The position numbers were made by a program, and so were the translations under genes. This document shows, in pieces, positions 34,491-45,709 of a stretch of 64,000 nt of DNA; the stretch's first letter is position 1; the number at the start of each line of letters is the position of its first letter. This DNA comes from Oasisia sp. SBJ-2009 (taxonomy: Eukaryota; Annelida; Polychaeta; Sabellida; Siboglinidae), in NCBI GenBank assembly GCA_964017155.1, contig OZ024867.1, forward strand, positions 12,884,934-12,948,933, in the 5' to 3' direction. Below the pieces are notes generated by a model. It saw only the letters and a program-made list of their open reading frames with translations. It was not told the origin of the DNA and ran no database searches.

Positions 34491-35597
34491 TCACACCAAC
34501 ATATCAGAGTTTCCGTAGAATATGTATCGAAATATCTGTCCCACGGTCTTGTTGAGACGTTTTATCGACTCCGGGTCGTAGTCGACGTTGTGGAATCGAT
34601 ACCAGAGGTGCACGGCGTAGTTTCGCGCCTTCCAGTCGTAGAAGACGCCGGTTGCGTAGAGTTTCCTCCGTTCGCGCCCCTGCCAGGTCGGTTTGTGGAT
34701 CGTGTCTTTCTCGACATGCACAAGTCCTGGGTGTTGTTTGGCGATGATACCAGGCATCCGGACGGAGTGAAAGTTCCACCGTGTTGAATTGAAGGTGTGG
34801 TAACTGTCATACCACAGCCTCAAGAAAGTAACGTTTGCCACCGACATAAAGAAACCGTTACACAACCAATTCGGACGTTCTTCTCCCATCGTCGTCTGGT
34901 AGCAGTAGAGTTTACCAAGCGGTCGCAGTATGACAATGTCGAGGTCATGATAGATGCCGCCGTATTTTATGACAGCCTCTAAACGTATGATGTCCGAGTG
35001 ATGTTCGTCTTTGTTTATCGGGCGACCAAAGATCGTTTTAGGCGCTTCCCGCTGCATCATCATCAACATCGTCGTCGTCTTCTTTATCTTCTGTCTTATG
35101 AATGTCCACCATTTACCTGTGGGGGCGGTATCGTACCAGAACATGATCCGTTTCGGTTGAATGAACCGCAGAGATGACATCACACTGATGACGTGATGAA
35201 AGCGGAAGGCTGGCCGTGTTTTGCTGCCGTACCACGTTAAATGTAGGATGCGCGGAACCACCGGTTTGCAATTACTGCTTACTTGAGATGTTCCAATGAC
35301 TTCATTTTTGATGGCTGAAGGTCGGATTATTTGTCTCCTCTTGATGATCGATAGTTGTGATTTTTGCAAACTACGGATAGTCGATGGCACCACAGCGGAA
35401 TACTTATTGCCCATGACTGGTAATGTCGGGTTTCGTCGTGAATATGGTAATTGTAGAACATAGTTATTGTTGTCGAGCCAAAGCAAAGACGACACCAGTA
35501 CGACAGCAAGGCAGACAACGTAAACACCGACTCGTAGTAGGCTAGACAGCCGAGTTGGCGCCAACAACGACAGCATTCGTTTGTAGTCAGACGTCAT
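34491..35597 (-). CDS. Type II membrane glycosyltransferase, DXD family
   Basis: An intact 368-codon single-exon frame on the minus strand. A short basic cytoplasmic tail is followed by one hydrophobic anchor at about residues 21-41 (VGVYVVCLAVVLVSSLLWL), then a stem and a catalytic domain: a Golgi type II layout. The PRILHLTWYG motif opens the sugar-transfer domain. HHSDIIRLEAVIKYGGIYHD followed by LDIVILRPL holds the DXD-type metal/nucleotide-sugar site (Asp-Leu-Asp), the signature of the Gly_transf_sug (DXD) superfamily that includes A4GALT-like and GT32 enzymes. Three N-glycosylation sequons (NVT, NST, NKT) lie in the lumenal part. Donor and acceptor sugars cannot be told. The start is the first Met; Met 8 is an alternative. 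Clean shadow frames and no stops suggest a functional gene. Confidence 0.85.
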   Translation of the reverse strand: MTSDYKRMLSLLAPTRLSSLLRVGVYVVCLAVVLVSSLLWLDNNNYVLQLPYSRRNPTLPVMGNKYSAVVPSTIRSLQKSQLSIIKRRQIIRPSAIKNEVIGTSQVSSNCKPVVPRILHLTWYGSKTRPAFRFHHVISVMSSLRFIQPKRIMFWYDTAPTGKWWTFIRQKIKKTTTMLMMMQREAPKTIFGRPINKDEHHSDIIRLEAVIKYGGIYHDLDIVILRPLGKLYCYQTTMGEERPNWLCNGFFMSVANVTFLRLWYDSYHTFNSTRWNFHSVRMPGIIAKQHPGLVHVEKDTIHKPTWQGRERRKLYATGVFYDWKARNYAVHLWYRFHNVDYDPESIKRLNKTVGQIFRYIFYGNSDMLV

Positions 35598-36571
35598 GCT
35601 CTATGTCGAGTCTTGATGCGGTGTGTATGCCCTGGCACTGCAACAAACAAACTCACGGTCACGCTGACGACTTGATACTATTGCAAAGGGCATCCCTTCT
35701 CTTATTGCAGAATCATCAATTTATCAAACAAGGCCTGATTTACCGCATATGGCCAAATTGTAAACGAGCCTTGAAACTGACTTGCAGGAATCTAGACAGT
35801 ATATCTATGCGTTTATATGTATTTTTACGTTATGCGCTATTCTACGTTATGGCGGGGAAGGAAGCATTGTAACACATTTCATGGCGTTCTAACGGCACCG
35901 TTTGGGCCAGATCCAAACGAACGTTGTTCTGCTGTGGCTCCGACACCAATTTAGCAAAATCAAAGGTAAGCTAGTATTTAGCAATGCATGCATGCATGAC
36001 AAATAAATGAGATATTGTACTAGTCGAGTTTCCCTTCACAATGAGATATTACTATCGTATAATTCCACTTAGAATTCGCCCAAACAGTATCAAGTCAACG
36101 AAACGCAAGTTGAATTCATAGTAGAAACATTTCAACACATTCAGAGAGTGCAACATAGTACTAAATTTGAGAGGCCCGTTGAATAAATAACGTAGAATGC
36201 ACATGACTATTCTTTTCTGAGTATTTATCATTTCGTTGTAGCGTGTAACATCTCTTGGGTATCGTCCTGTTGTCTTTAGTGATTCGAGTGTCATTGTACT
36301 TGTGTTGTTTTACAGTTAAAGTAAAATGCCGCAAAAGTCGGCAGACAATCAAAATGTACTGCGCTAAAACAGTTGACTTGACCCCGGAAGCTATGGAGTA
36401 AAGAAGACATAACATTCCAGGGAAAGATGCTAATACATCGAGCGAAGTAGTGACCGAAGTTGGAAGTCTACGACCCGACAAATATGCTACCATAAAGAAA
36501 ACAACACTTGTAGTTAAGATAATATTTCGAAGTCCATGTTAACTTCAAAAGCGATTTCTTGGAATGCATGA
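35598..36571. other. Stretch with no recognisable gene
   Basis: It contains the region upstream of the glycosyltransferase (minus strand). No TATA box or other promoter element stands out. Confidence 0.45.
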
Positions 36572-37126
36572 ATGCCTCCAAACCGCACTCAATACGAGAA
36601 CTTTGCCACTCTCACAGAAACCGAATGCACGTTGCAAGTAGATTTCTCCGAGAACTGTAAGTGCCATTTTCTGCAGGAAATAAGCAGTGTGTACTACTCT
36701 AAGAACCAAGTGAAAGTTCGTCCTACGGTGATACACTACAAACGAGTTAACTTGAAACATAGGAGCCTCGCGGTGCTGTCAGATGAAATGGCGCAGTGTT
36801 GCATCATTGGTTGGATCGAGCATGTCAGTACAGGAACAGCACAATCTTGAATCTGATGTCAATTGTACAAGGTCATGTTCGCCCTATCTGCGACATGGCA
36901 GTACTTCGACACGGCGCAGGGTAATGTGGTAAAGGACCATACAATGGGAGATGTGATCGAGGCTGTGAAACGAGCAGCTGATAAACATGTTTGCAATGTC
37001 TCGGGTTTTTACAGTAGACCCACTGGAAGAATCGACACCCTTGTGATTGCGTGCACGCGGGGAAGATATCGCACATGGTGGTGGGTGTGTGTCTGTCGTG
37101 TGCGCTCGCCAGAATCGGAATTATAA
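36572..37126 (+). pseudogene. Broken copy of a mobile-element-like gene of unknown function
   Basis: Two blocks in the same frame, separated by a TGA near 36850 and an apparent internal deletion. The first has LQVDFSENCKCHFLQEISSV, then NQVKVRPTVIHYKR and LAVLSDEM. The second has WQYFDTAQGN and VIEAVKRAADKHV. I recognise this order (D-F-x-E-N, a run ending H-x-x-Y/Y-Y, a SD block, then a W-x-F-x-x-x-H/Q-G-K/N block with VKR-A-D) from uncharacterised multi-copy proteins common in molluscs and cnidarians, probably transposon-derived. The family name is not known to me. It is not expected to make protein. Confidence 0.5.
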
Positions 37127-37129
37127 CCC

Positions 37130-37695
37130 CCGATTCAGGGTATAGTGAATAACGCTCGTTCTATAGTTCGACCTCGGTTTTCTTCAAGCAGAATGAAGTT
37201 CACGTTCGTACACAATAATAGCATAATAAACATTGCATTGGCAACACATTTTAGAGTGTTACATCGAAGCATCTGAGCGTCTTGTGATAGGCAAGTCCAG
37301 TACTCCTACATTTTACAAGTTTAAAAGATGTCGAAAATTTGGAAAGTCGTGTTTAATATGAGCTTCGGTCTCATATTAGAGTTATAATTTGGAAGCCAAG
37401 ATTGGTAGACCTAAATCATCTTCGTCAACCCCGGTCTCCCTGATTAAAGCGACGCTCTGTCCTTTTATAGTTAAAAGATAATCAACCAGTATGCATCTGT
37501 GCGCATGTGTACTTGACCAAATCCGGTCGTAGGTTTTTCCAAGGACGCTAGTGTACACACACAAGTATCTATAGAAATTAAACGTCGATTTGTAAAGTAG
37601 ACGTCTTTGAACAATCTGTCGAAGCTCGGATTTTGTCAATGCGAAATAAATCAGTAGCGTTCGGTGGGCGTCTAGCTGTTGAGATAAATGACTAT
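37130..37695. other. Stretch with no recognisable gene
   Basis: The minus-strand frame at 37382-37639 has no known domain. No repeat stands out. Confidence 0.4.
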
Positions 37696-37696
37696 T

Positions 37697-37795
37697 AAGA
37701 GCAGTGCCGTGAGTGTGGCCCGGGATGAGTTTCTATTGAACTCCTCCGGCGTGGTAAATAGTGTTGTCCACCTTTTAAATTAATCGGATCCTTGT
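37697..37795. repeat. Repeat related to the 40.4-kb foldback element
   Basis: Shares CTATTGAACTC, GGTAAATAGTGTTGTCCA and AATCGG blocks in order with 40405-40465 (GGTAAACAGTGCTGTCCA there). Confidence 0.6.
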
Positions 37796-37881
37796 TCGTG
37801 CTGGCCTTGCTCTGGTTTTACCTCTCTTACGTAATACCTCTAGACTCGCTTTTACTCTGGTTCTTAACTTTAACGCTATAT

Positions 37882-38070
<189 letters not shown>

Positions 38071-39965
38071 CCCACCCTTTAAGATTTTTAAGATATATTA
38101 AAAACTTAAAGGGTAGGTTTTTACGCCACTTCCTTGTGACTCTACTATGGATAGTTGGTCAGGACAACTTGGCAACACTAGCCCCAACAAGCAGGTTACA
38201 ACGTGTATTCAGGCGATGTTCAAACATGATGAAATCATATCTGACGTTAACTGATGATGTGCGGTTAGCCAATCTTGTATTCTACGTTATTTGTGTTCAA
38301 CGTTAACCAAAATTTTATGAATTAAACTCATTTTGCGAAACAACGAATGGTCAGACTACTGGTATTTCTTCTGTCATATGCGACAGCAGTGTGATTTTGT
38401 AATAATACGACACTTGTATCCCTATTTAATGTAAAACAAAATGCTGCCAGAACGCACAACATTATTTTGTAGTCTACGTTATCAGTGAATGTGTTTGCTG
38501 AAACATGAACACGTATACCAGTGCTACGAAACTTTACAAATGTGCTGCAATACTTTGTAACAGGTGGAGCATGTGTTCAGGTAGTCTTATTTTAACAGTA
38601 TCTTTCAATAGGTCAGTGTTAAGAAAGTATTGCATTCGTATGTATTCTACGTTATTCGCGTGCTGCAGTGTACACTCTATTTTGTCATGATAATGACGCT
38701 ACTTCGAGATGTTTCAATTGTTAGTATCTCCATAAATGCTCCAGATGTCAAAGTAAATGTTAAGTGATATAATATAGTGTGTAATGTATCATCGTTGAGA
38801 ATTAAATGAACAGAGCATCACGATTTAGTTGCTTCATTTCATTCATTACGCATGTATTTAACATAAATGTCTGAACCATTTTGATAACAATCATAACACG
38901 GTGTGATGTATTTAAATAACTCCACAATCCATTAAGTTTTCCTTATGTTACATATGTAAAACGTATCTATATTGCGCAAAAACAAATCAGAAACGTTTGT
39001 ATTCTACGTCCTTTGGAAAAAGCCACGCCAGCTACCACTCCATAGCCATTATCTCAGCTTGCACTATGCGCATTTGTCATTAATTAGTTATTGTTTTTAA
39101 GTATTTCCACGTATAGTGTGTACGACATGGTGGCTATGACGTTGGATACATTGAAAACAAACGGAAAATCGTCATAGTTTGACAGGTTGGTGCAATAAAA
39201 CAAGGATAGATTGGATGGAAAGAACGATTGTTCCTAGAAGTTCAGCATATATACTTTCAAACGGAAGCATATATTTTCATCAAATATTTTGAAATGTAAT
39301 TGTTCCTATTTTAAGAATTAACTGGATACTTTTTTGGTAGTTTTAACTGTATTCTTTGTGTAGATAGTAGACTAGATAGATACCCACTCGTGGGTAATAG
39401 GTGTCTTCTAATGAATTATTAGTATAATGTACTATACATTGTTCACCACAACTAACCTCTTACGGCAAGCAAAGTGCGTCATGCCGGTAAAACAGCTAAA
39501 GGCTAACGTTATCTTTAAGAAAACATTGCTGATTCGATGAAAGCATTAGCGAACCAGCAACCACCGTAATAAATTGGCTGCTGTCGTTTTAGGGTAACAA
39601 ATGTTAATATTGTATGGTTGTTACTGCAGATGAAATAAAGTATTTTCTTGAATGTTTTCATATTATAATCGCGTTTTCTTAGTAATAAATTGTGTACGGA
39701 ATATTTGAATTTCTGATAGAGCCTATCAATCTCCGTCGCATATATAAACATGTCCATCTTTAATAGACCTTCTCATCTCGTCGTTTGTTGCCTAGACCAT
39801 CCAAAATGGATGTTGAACACATTTTAATAGTCGACCCCCCAGTTTATAAAATAACATCAAAGCTATGAGTGCCCTACTCGGTTCGAGGCTTCTGCCCCCA
39901 CGTGTCTGTTTCGGAACTAGCGCCCCGTCTGAACAATTGTTCTATTAGAATTTTCGAAAACTAGT
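38071..39965. other. AT-rich stretch with no recognisable gene
   Basis: TTCTACGTTAT or close variants recur at about 38279, 38641 and 38999 (also 35848). Otherwise no exon, RNA gene or mobile-element end is recognised. Confidence 0.45.
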
Positions 39966-39966
39966 T

Positions 39967-40094
39967 GAACGGCCCGTCAACGTGTATTGTTTCGAACTAG
40001 CGTCCGGTCGACGAGTCTGTTTCGAACTAGCGCGCCCGAAACAGACTCGTCGACCGGACGCTAGTTCGAAACAAACACGTTGACGGGCCGTTAG
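39967..40094. repeat. Long inverted repeat (arms about 57 bp)
   Basis: The left arm 39967-40024 and right arm 40037-40094 are near-perfect reverse complements (GGTCGACGAGTCTGTTTCG / CGAAACAGACTCGTCGACC) with a 12-base loop. The right arm continues into the 30-bp tandem repeat at 40060-40200, so the arms are made of the same unit. Confidence 0.85.
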
Positions 40095-40200
40095 TTCGAA
40101 ACAGACACGTCGACGGGGCGCTAGTTCGAAACAGACACGTTGAGGGGCCGTTAGTTCGAAACAGACACGTCGACGAGCCGCTAGTTCGAAACAGATACGA
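40060..40200. repeat. 30-bp tandem repeat
   Basis: Unit GCTAGTTCGAAACAGACACG followed by TCGACGGGGC, four to five copies, alternating GTTAG and GCTAG starts. On minus it reads as a 10-residue repeat (FRTNGPSTCL), which I regard as incidental. Confidence 0.85.
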
Positions 40201-40378
40201 TGACGCTGTCAAGTTGCCCCCACCTGCAAATTCTATTAAAATTCCAACTGAAATTTGTGGTGTGCTCTTCTTTGATTGATCGGCCTGTCTATGCCAGACA
40301 TTCATCAATGCAACGTAAATGAGCGATGTCCGGTCGACGTCTTAATGTGAAATTAATGGCGTTTAGATGACGCTTCCA

Positions 40379-40530
40379 GCGAATGTCTGCCGGGTCCGTG
40401 ACGCGCTTCTATTGAACTCAGCCAGTGCGGTAAACAGTGCTGTCCAGTTCAGAATGAATCGGTGTTTTGCTTATATATAGCGCTGGCTGAGTTCAATGAA
40501 AGCGCCTTACGGACCCGGCATACATTCGCT
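40379..40530. mobile_element. Foldback element with about 50-bp inverted ends
   Basis: Left end GCGAATGTCTGCCGGGTCCG, continuing through TATTGAACTCAGCCAGTGC. The right end (40481-40530) is its reverse complement with few mismatches. The inner AATCGGTGTTTTG (about 40457) recurs inverted near 40685, beyond the TA tract, so a larger foldback may have been interrupted by TA expansion. Confidence 0.7.
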
Positions 40531-40531
40531 T

Positions 40532-40673
<142 letters not shown>

Positions 40674-40736
40674 CAGACAAACAAAACACCGATTCATGCA
40701 TATATATATATAATACTAGTGAAAAAAATTAAAAAC

Positions 40737-40820
40737 AATTTGCATTTTATCACATATATGTTGAGGTTTCCCTTGAAGGTAGGGACAAATGAGCTGTTTT
40801 TAATTTCAAGTGATAATCTG

Positions 40821-40825
<5 letters not shown>
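40737..40825 (-). pseudogene. LINE reverse transcriptase C-terminal fragment
   Basis: On minus it reads [20 protein letters not shown] followed by NIYV, the C-terminal tail of a non-LTR RT (the usual pattern is IWN-x-L...FK-x-x-L). It is closely similar to the 45.5-kb fragment, so both come from one family. Confidence 0.6.
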
Positions 40826-40878
<53 letters not shown>

Positions 40879-40942
40879 TTATATTATATATAAATTTATA
40901 TTATATATAAATATATATATAATATTATCTACTAAATATATG

Positions 40943-40996
<54 letters not shown>

Positions 40997-41078
40997 CATA
41001 TTAGATATACATATTATAGAATATATATTTTTAATATGTATATATGTATACATTAATATATATATATATATATATATT
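40826..41078. repeat. (TA)n-rich tracts upstream of the 41-kb LINE
   Basis: Several TA runs with TAAATTTATATTATA interruptions. The LINE begins immediately after. Confidence 0.9.
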
Positions 41079-44000
41079 TGTATGCAGGTATTGCAGTACC
41101 TCAGGTATTGCAATACCTCAGGGAGTTTGACGCCCCTGCTATGCAGAGTTGTAAACCACTGCCTTGTGGTATAGGTTCTTGTCAGAACCGAAGGCTAAGG
41201 GAGCAAACCCTAAACAGAAAACCATGTCACTGTGGCAGCATCAAGGGCGGTTGGTGTATGGAACTCCCAACATCTCTCGACCAGCCACTGCAGGGACAAA
41301 TAGTTTGCGCCTGTCTTGACATGTTCTTGCCGGTGTGAGACCTCTATTTGTTCCCCGAGAGAGTGTCGCTAGTAACTTGCAAAAGCCAGCGGTACTTCAA
41401 AAGTTTTTGCTAGCAGCTTCCATGAAATGTACAACTGCACGAAACATGATACCGGATCGGCCGTCGCCCGGGTTACCAAGGACCGCGCTGCTCGACCTCA
41501 TCTTCCGTCGACAGTGGAAAATCAGCTAGGAAGAAGAAGACAAAGAAGACAACTACTGACAATTGGACAATGGAACGTCAGGACTCTCCTCGACCGAGAA
41601 GGAGCTAACCGACCAGAAAGACGTACGGCACTAGTAGCAATGGAACTTGCCAAATACAACATCGACATCGCCGCCCTATGTGAAACAAGGTTCTCAGAGT
41701 CTGGTAGTCTCGACGACTTGGAATACTCTTTCTTCTGGAGTGGCAAACCCGAAGGAGAAAGAAGGGAGGCCGGAGTGGGCTTTGCTGTCAAAAAGGATAT
41801 CATCACAAAGCTGACAGAAATGCCACGGCCAGTAAGTGACAGAATCATGACGATGAGACTACCTCTGAGCAAGGACAACTTTGCTACAATTATCAACGTG
41901 TATGCTCCGACAATGACAAACCCAGACGAAAACAAGGAGGCCTTCTACAACCAGCTCACAAGTGTGCTCAGGGGCATCCCTCATACCGATAAGCTACTGC
42001 TGATAGGAGATTTCAATGCGAGGATAGGAAGAGACAATGACAAGTGGCCCTTGGTCATGGGCAAACATGGGATTGGGAAATGCAACTCCAATGGCGAACT
42101 TCTACTGGCTCTGTGCTCTGAGTTCGAACTGATAGTGACGAACACCATGTTCAAGCAGAAGGATGAACGCAAGACCACCTGGATGCATCCTCGTTCCAAA
42201 CACTGGCATATGATCGACTTCATCATCACGAGGTGTCGGGATAAGATGGACATCCACAGCACCCGAGCCATGCGTGGAGCAAACTGCTGGACCGATCACC
42301 AGATGCTGAGATCAAAAGTGGCTTTCAGAATACGACAAAAGCACAACAGGCAAGGGACAAATAAGCCGACCAAGCTCAACACTGCAAAACTAAGTACCAT
42401 CAGCCATAGGGAGAGTTTTGAGCAGGAGATGGACAGTGCTCTCGCCCACTGGGAGGAGAAGGAAAACTCAACACCAGACGAGGAATGGGCAGCTCTGCAG
42501 CAGGTTGTGTACAACACAGCCAAGACATATCTTGGCAAGCCAGACAGAAAACACCAGGACTGGTTCGACCCCAACGACCAGGAGCTACAGACTCTTATGA
42601 GCAGAAGAGATCAAGCCCACCAGAGAGTGTTGCAAACCAGGAGCACTAGATCCACCACTGCAGCATACAAAGATGCCTGCAGACTGCTACAAAAACACAC
42701 CCGTGCACTGAAGTCGGACTGGTGGGAAAGGAAAGCAGTGGAGCTGCAGAGAGCTGCCGACAGTAACAACATGAAGGGCTTCTACAATGGACTGAAGGAA
42801 GTGTGGGGACCCAAAAAGAAGGGACCTGTTCAACTAAAATCAACAGACGGAATGGAAACCTTCTCTGACAGCAAGAGAGTTGTGGCAAGATGGAGTGAAC
42901 ACTTCCAGAAGCTACTCAACGTCCCTGGCGACATAGATCACGAAGCTCTGGACAACATCCCGCAGCGCATTACCAAGACAAGCCTTGATGAGGTTCCAAC
43001 TATGGATGAGATGGCTAGAGCAATCGCCAGCCTGAAAGATGGCAAAGCACCTGGAGGAGATGGAATTCCTGCAGAAGTATGGAAGCACGGAGGAGACAAT
43101 CTGTTCAGCAGACTGCACCAACTAATCACCAATGCCTGGGAGATGGGTTCTGTACCACAAGCATGGAAGGATGCAAGCATTATAACCATCTACAAGAAAG
43201 GTGATCGAACAGACTGTGGGAACTATAGAGGAATCTCTCTTCTTTCCATAGCAGGCAAGATCTTCGCCAGGATCCTCCTCAACAGACTATCTACCCACCT
43301 AACACCAGAGGTAGTTCCGGAGACACAATGTGGCTTCAGAGGTAACCGGAGCACCGTGGATATGATATTTTGTCTCCGACAACTACAAGAAAAGTGCATT
43401 GAGCAGGACCGACCACTGTACATGGTATTTGTCGACTTCAGTAAGGCGTTCGATACAGTTGGGAGGACCGGACTATGGCAGCTACTGAAGAAGTATGGCT
43501 GCCCAGAGAAGTTCACAACAATGATCGAGGCACTACATACCGGAATGATGGCGACTGTTAATGTTGGAGGGGAAGTCTCGGAATCGTTCAGGGTCACAAA
43601 TGGGGTCAAGCAAGGCTGTGTACTGGCGCCCACGCTCTTTTCCATCTTCCTATCAGCAATGCTCGACAATGCTTTCCGTGACATGGGGGATGGCATCTAC
43701 ATACAGTCCAGACAGAGCGCTGACCTATTCAACGTCGCACACTTCAGAGCGAAGACCAAGACTACACGGATACTGATGAGGGAGCTGCTATTCGCAGATG
43801 ACAGTGCACTGGTTGCACACTCTGCTGAAGAGATGCAGAAAATAGTGGATGCTTTTTCCAATGCGTCAAAGAAGTTCGGCCTGAAGATTAACATCAAGAA
43901 GACCGAGGTGCTGTACCAACCCAACTCTACAAGAACCCGAGAGGAGGATATCATGGTTGATGGAAACAAGCTGAACTCTGTTATGGAATTCACCTACCTC

Positions 44001-44611
44001 GGAAGCACTATATCAAGTGACGGATGCATTGACGATGAAATACAGAGGAGGATGGCCAAGGCTAGTGCATCTTTCGGCCGACTACGCCAGAGACTCTGGA
44101 ACAACCACCATGTGTCCATGCGGGTTAAAGGCAAGATATACCGTGCAATTGTGCTGTCCACCCTCCTATACGGAGCCGAGGCATGGACAGTGTACAGACG
44201 ACAGGTGAAAAAGTTGCATGCCTTCATGATGCGACATCTGCGTTCGATCATGAGGATAACCTGGATGGACAAAGTGACAAACAAGGAAATACTCGAACGG
44301 ACAGGGCTGCCATCTATGGAAGATCTTCTGATCAGAAAGAATCTCCGGTGGACTGGACACCTCATGAGGATGTCATCAGACAGGCTACCGAAGCAGGTTC
44401 TCTACTCTCAACTGTCTTCTGGTCACAGAAAGAGAGGGCGCCCTCGTCTCCGGTTCAAAGATACCATCAAGAGAAACCTGAAGCTGAGAGACATAAAGAT
44501 CGACTCCTGGACATCACTCTCACAGCAGAGAGACAAATGGAGAGCAAGAGTCAAGTGATGGAAGCAGTCTTTGTCGCTTCGCGACCGACAGCATGATGAT
44601 GATGATGATGA

Positions 44612-44615
<4 letters not shown>
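41079..44615 (+). mobile_element. Apparently full-length RTE-like LINE
   Basis: About 350 bp of 5' leader (starting around GTATGCAGGTATTGCAGTACC), the single APE-endonuclease/RT ORF, a short 3' UTR of about 35 bp and a (GAT)n tail at 44594-44613. A short 3' UTR ending in a trinucleotide microsatellite is typical of RTE-clade elements. TA repeats on both sides (to 41078 and from 44615) hide any target duplication and suggest insertion into a pre-existing TA tract. Confidence 0.8.
41427..44558 (+). CDS. LINE polyprotein: APE endonuclease plus reverse transcriptase
   Basis: An uninterrupted 1043-codon ORF that would nick the target and copy element RNA at the nick. Endonuclease at about residues 45-300: [22 protein letters not shown] (catalytic Glu), [14 protein letters not shown] and the C-terminal CWTDHQML, where the Asp-His pair completes the active site. 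RT at about 530-830: [69 protein letters not shown] and the catalytic [12 protein letters not shown]. The C-terminal region includes [28 protein letters not shown] and the basic [12 protein letters not shown]. Related cellular database entries are often mislabelled craniofacial development protein 2-like. The start is uncertain; the endonuclease homology begins near residue 43. All key residues are present, so it may be recently active. Confidence 0.92.
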   Translation: MYNCTKHDTGSAVARVTKDRAARPHLPSTVENQLGRRRQRRQLLTIGQWNVRTLLDREGANRPERRTALVAMELAKYNIDIAALCETRFSESGSLDDLEYSFFWSGKPEGERREAGVGFAVKKDIITKLTEMPRPVSDRIMTMRLPLSKDNFATIINVYAPTMTNPDENKEAFYNQLTSVLRGIPHTDKLLLIGDFNARIGRDNDKWPLVMGKHGIGKCNSNGELLLALCSEFELIVTNTMFKQKDERKTTWMHPRSKHWHMIDFIITRCRDKMDIHSTRAMRGANCWTDHQMLRSKVAFRIRQKHNRQGTNKPTKLNTAKLSTISHRESFEQEMDSALAHWEEKENSTPDEEWAALQQVVYNTAKTYLGKPDRKHQDWFDPNDQELQTLMSRRDQAHQRVLQTRSTRSTTAAYKDACRLLQKHTRALKSDWWERKAVELQRAADSNNMKGFYNGLKEVWGPKKKGPVQLKSTDGMETFSDSKRVVARWSEHFQKLLNVPGDIDHEALDNIPQRITKTSLDEVPTMDEMARAIASLKDGKAPGGDGIPAEVWKHGGDNLFSRLHQLITNAWEMGSVPQAWKDASIITIYKKGDRTDCGNYRGISLLSIAGKIFARILLNRLSTHLTPEVVPETQCGFRGNRSTVDMIFCLRQLQEKCIEQDRPLYMVFVDFSKAFDTVGRTGLWQLLKKYGCPEKFTTMIEALHTGMMATVNVGGEVSESFRVTNGVKQGCVLAPTLFSIFLSAMLDNAFRDMGDGIYIQSRQSADLFNVAHFRAKTKTTRILMRELLFADDSALVAHSAEEMQKIVDAFSNASKKFGLKINIKKTEVLYQPNSTRTREEDIMVDGNKLNSVMEFTYLGSTISSDGCIDDEIQRRMAKASASFGRLRQRLWNNHHVSMRVKGKIYRAIVLSTLLYGAEAWTVYRRQVKKLHAFMMRHLRSIMRITWMDKVTNKEILERTGLPSMEDLLIRKNLRWTGHLMRMSSDRLPKQVLYSQLSSGHRKRGRPRLRFKDTIKRNLKLRDIKIDSWTSLSQQRDKWRARVK

Positions 44616-44656
<41 letters not shown>

Positions 44657-44675
44657 GATATATATATATATATTT

Positions 44676-44722
<47 letters not shown>
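44615..44722. repeat. (TA)n with TTTAGATA interruptions
   Basis: A TA run following the LINE tail. Confidence 0.95.
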
Positions 44723-44724
<2 letters not shown>

Positions 44725-45298
44725 GATGCTCTTCAGAATGGAAGGCCATAGCCTATCATGTTATTGGGAGAATTGTCCACTTGCCATCTTGACAAAGGGG
44801 CACCTCGGAATAGACACAAAGACAGTTTGACCACTTGCAACATCAATCATCGCTAGTGGACAACACAAGCGAAGCTGGTGAGAGTTTCACAAGTGTTAAC
44901 AATACTTGGTAGAGGGTTCCATGGGGACGCATCAGCGACAGGTCACGAGTCGTGACCAGCCTTGGTGCGGGCACGCTTCATTTGCAACCTGTTGCTGTTG
45001 ACAGAGCGCTGTGCTCTAGTCGGTCGACTTGGCAGCGTGACGTCACAGGTACACTGGCGCGGTACTGCATGGCTTTGTTCGTGAGCTGTAGATGATTTGA
45101 TTGATTGATATTTAATGTTGGTTTTGTGACAATCTTTGTTTATATTGTTTTCGCTGTTCGACCATTCACACGTCATTTACAACATTCATACGACATGTGG
45201 TGAAATGTTTACAAAGGATGACAAGAAAAATGTATAAATACATAAAATACTGAGAAGTAAAATAAAAAAAAATAAAAAAATTAATGTTAACACACATA

Positions 45299-45300
<2 letters not shown>
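44723..45300. other. Stretch with no recognisable gene
   Basis: No exon or RNA gene recognised. Confidence 0.4.
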
Positions 45301-45302
<2 letters not shown>

Positions 45303-45367
<65 letters not shown>

Positions 45368-45380
45368 GTATATATATATG

Positions 45381-45466
<86 letters not shown>
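45303..45466. repeat. (TA)n tract
   Basis: TA repeats with TATG interruptions, at the 3' side (minus orientation) of the next LINE fragment. Confidence 0.95.
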
Positions 45467-45468
<2 letters not shown>

Positions 45469-45474
45469 ACATTA

Positions 45475-45705
45475 GTTAAACAAATAAACACAGTGTACAT
45501 TTTATAAAGGTGACTTAGCACTCCCATATATGTGGAGGTTTCTTTTGAAGGTAGGTACAAAAGGGCTATTTTTAATTTCAAGTGATAATCTATTCCATAT
45601 TTTCAAGCCAGACATGTTGAAATTTCGTTGGTAGTAGGCAGTTCTGGTTTTGGGTAGTTTCGGCTGAGAGGCATTTCTTGTATTGTATGAATTATTATTT
45701 TATGT
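45475..45705 (-). pseudogene. LINE reverse transcriptase C-terminal fragment
   Basis: On minus: YNTRNASQPKLPKTRTAYYQ, then [20 protein letters not shown] and FKRNLHIYG, which is the C-terminal end of a non-LTR RT (the YNTR...IWN...FK pattern). It is cut short upstream. It shares its last part with 40737-40825. The TA run that follows could be its tail. Confidence 0.7.
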
Positions 45706-45709
45706 ACAC

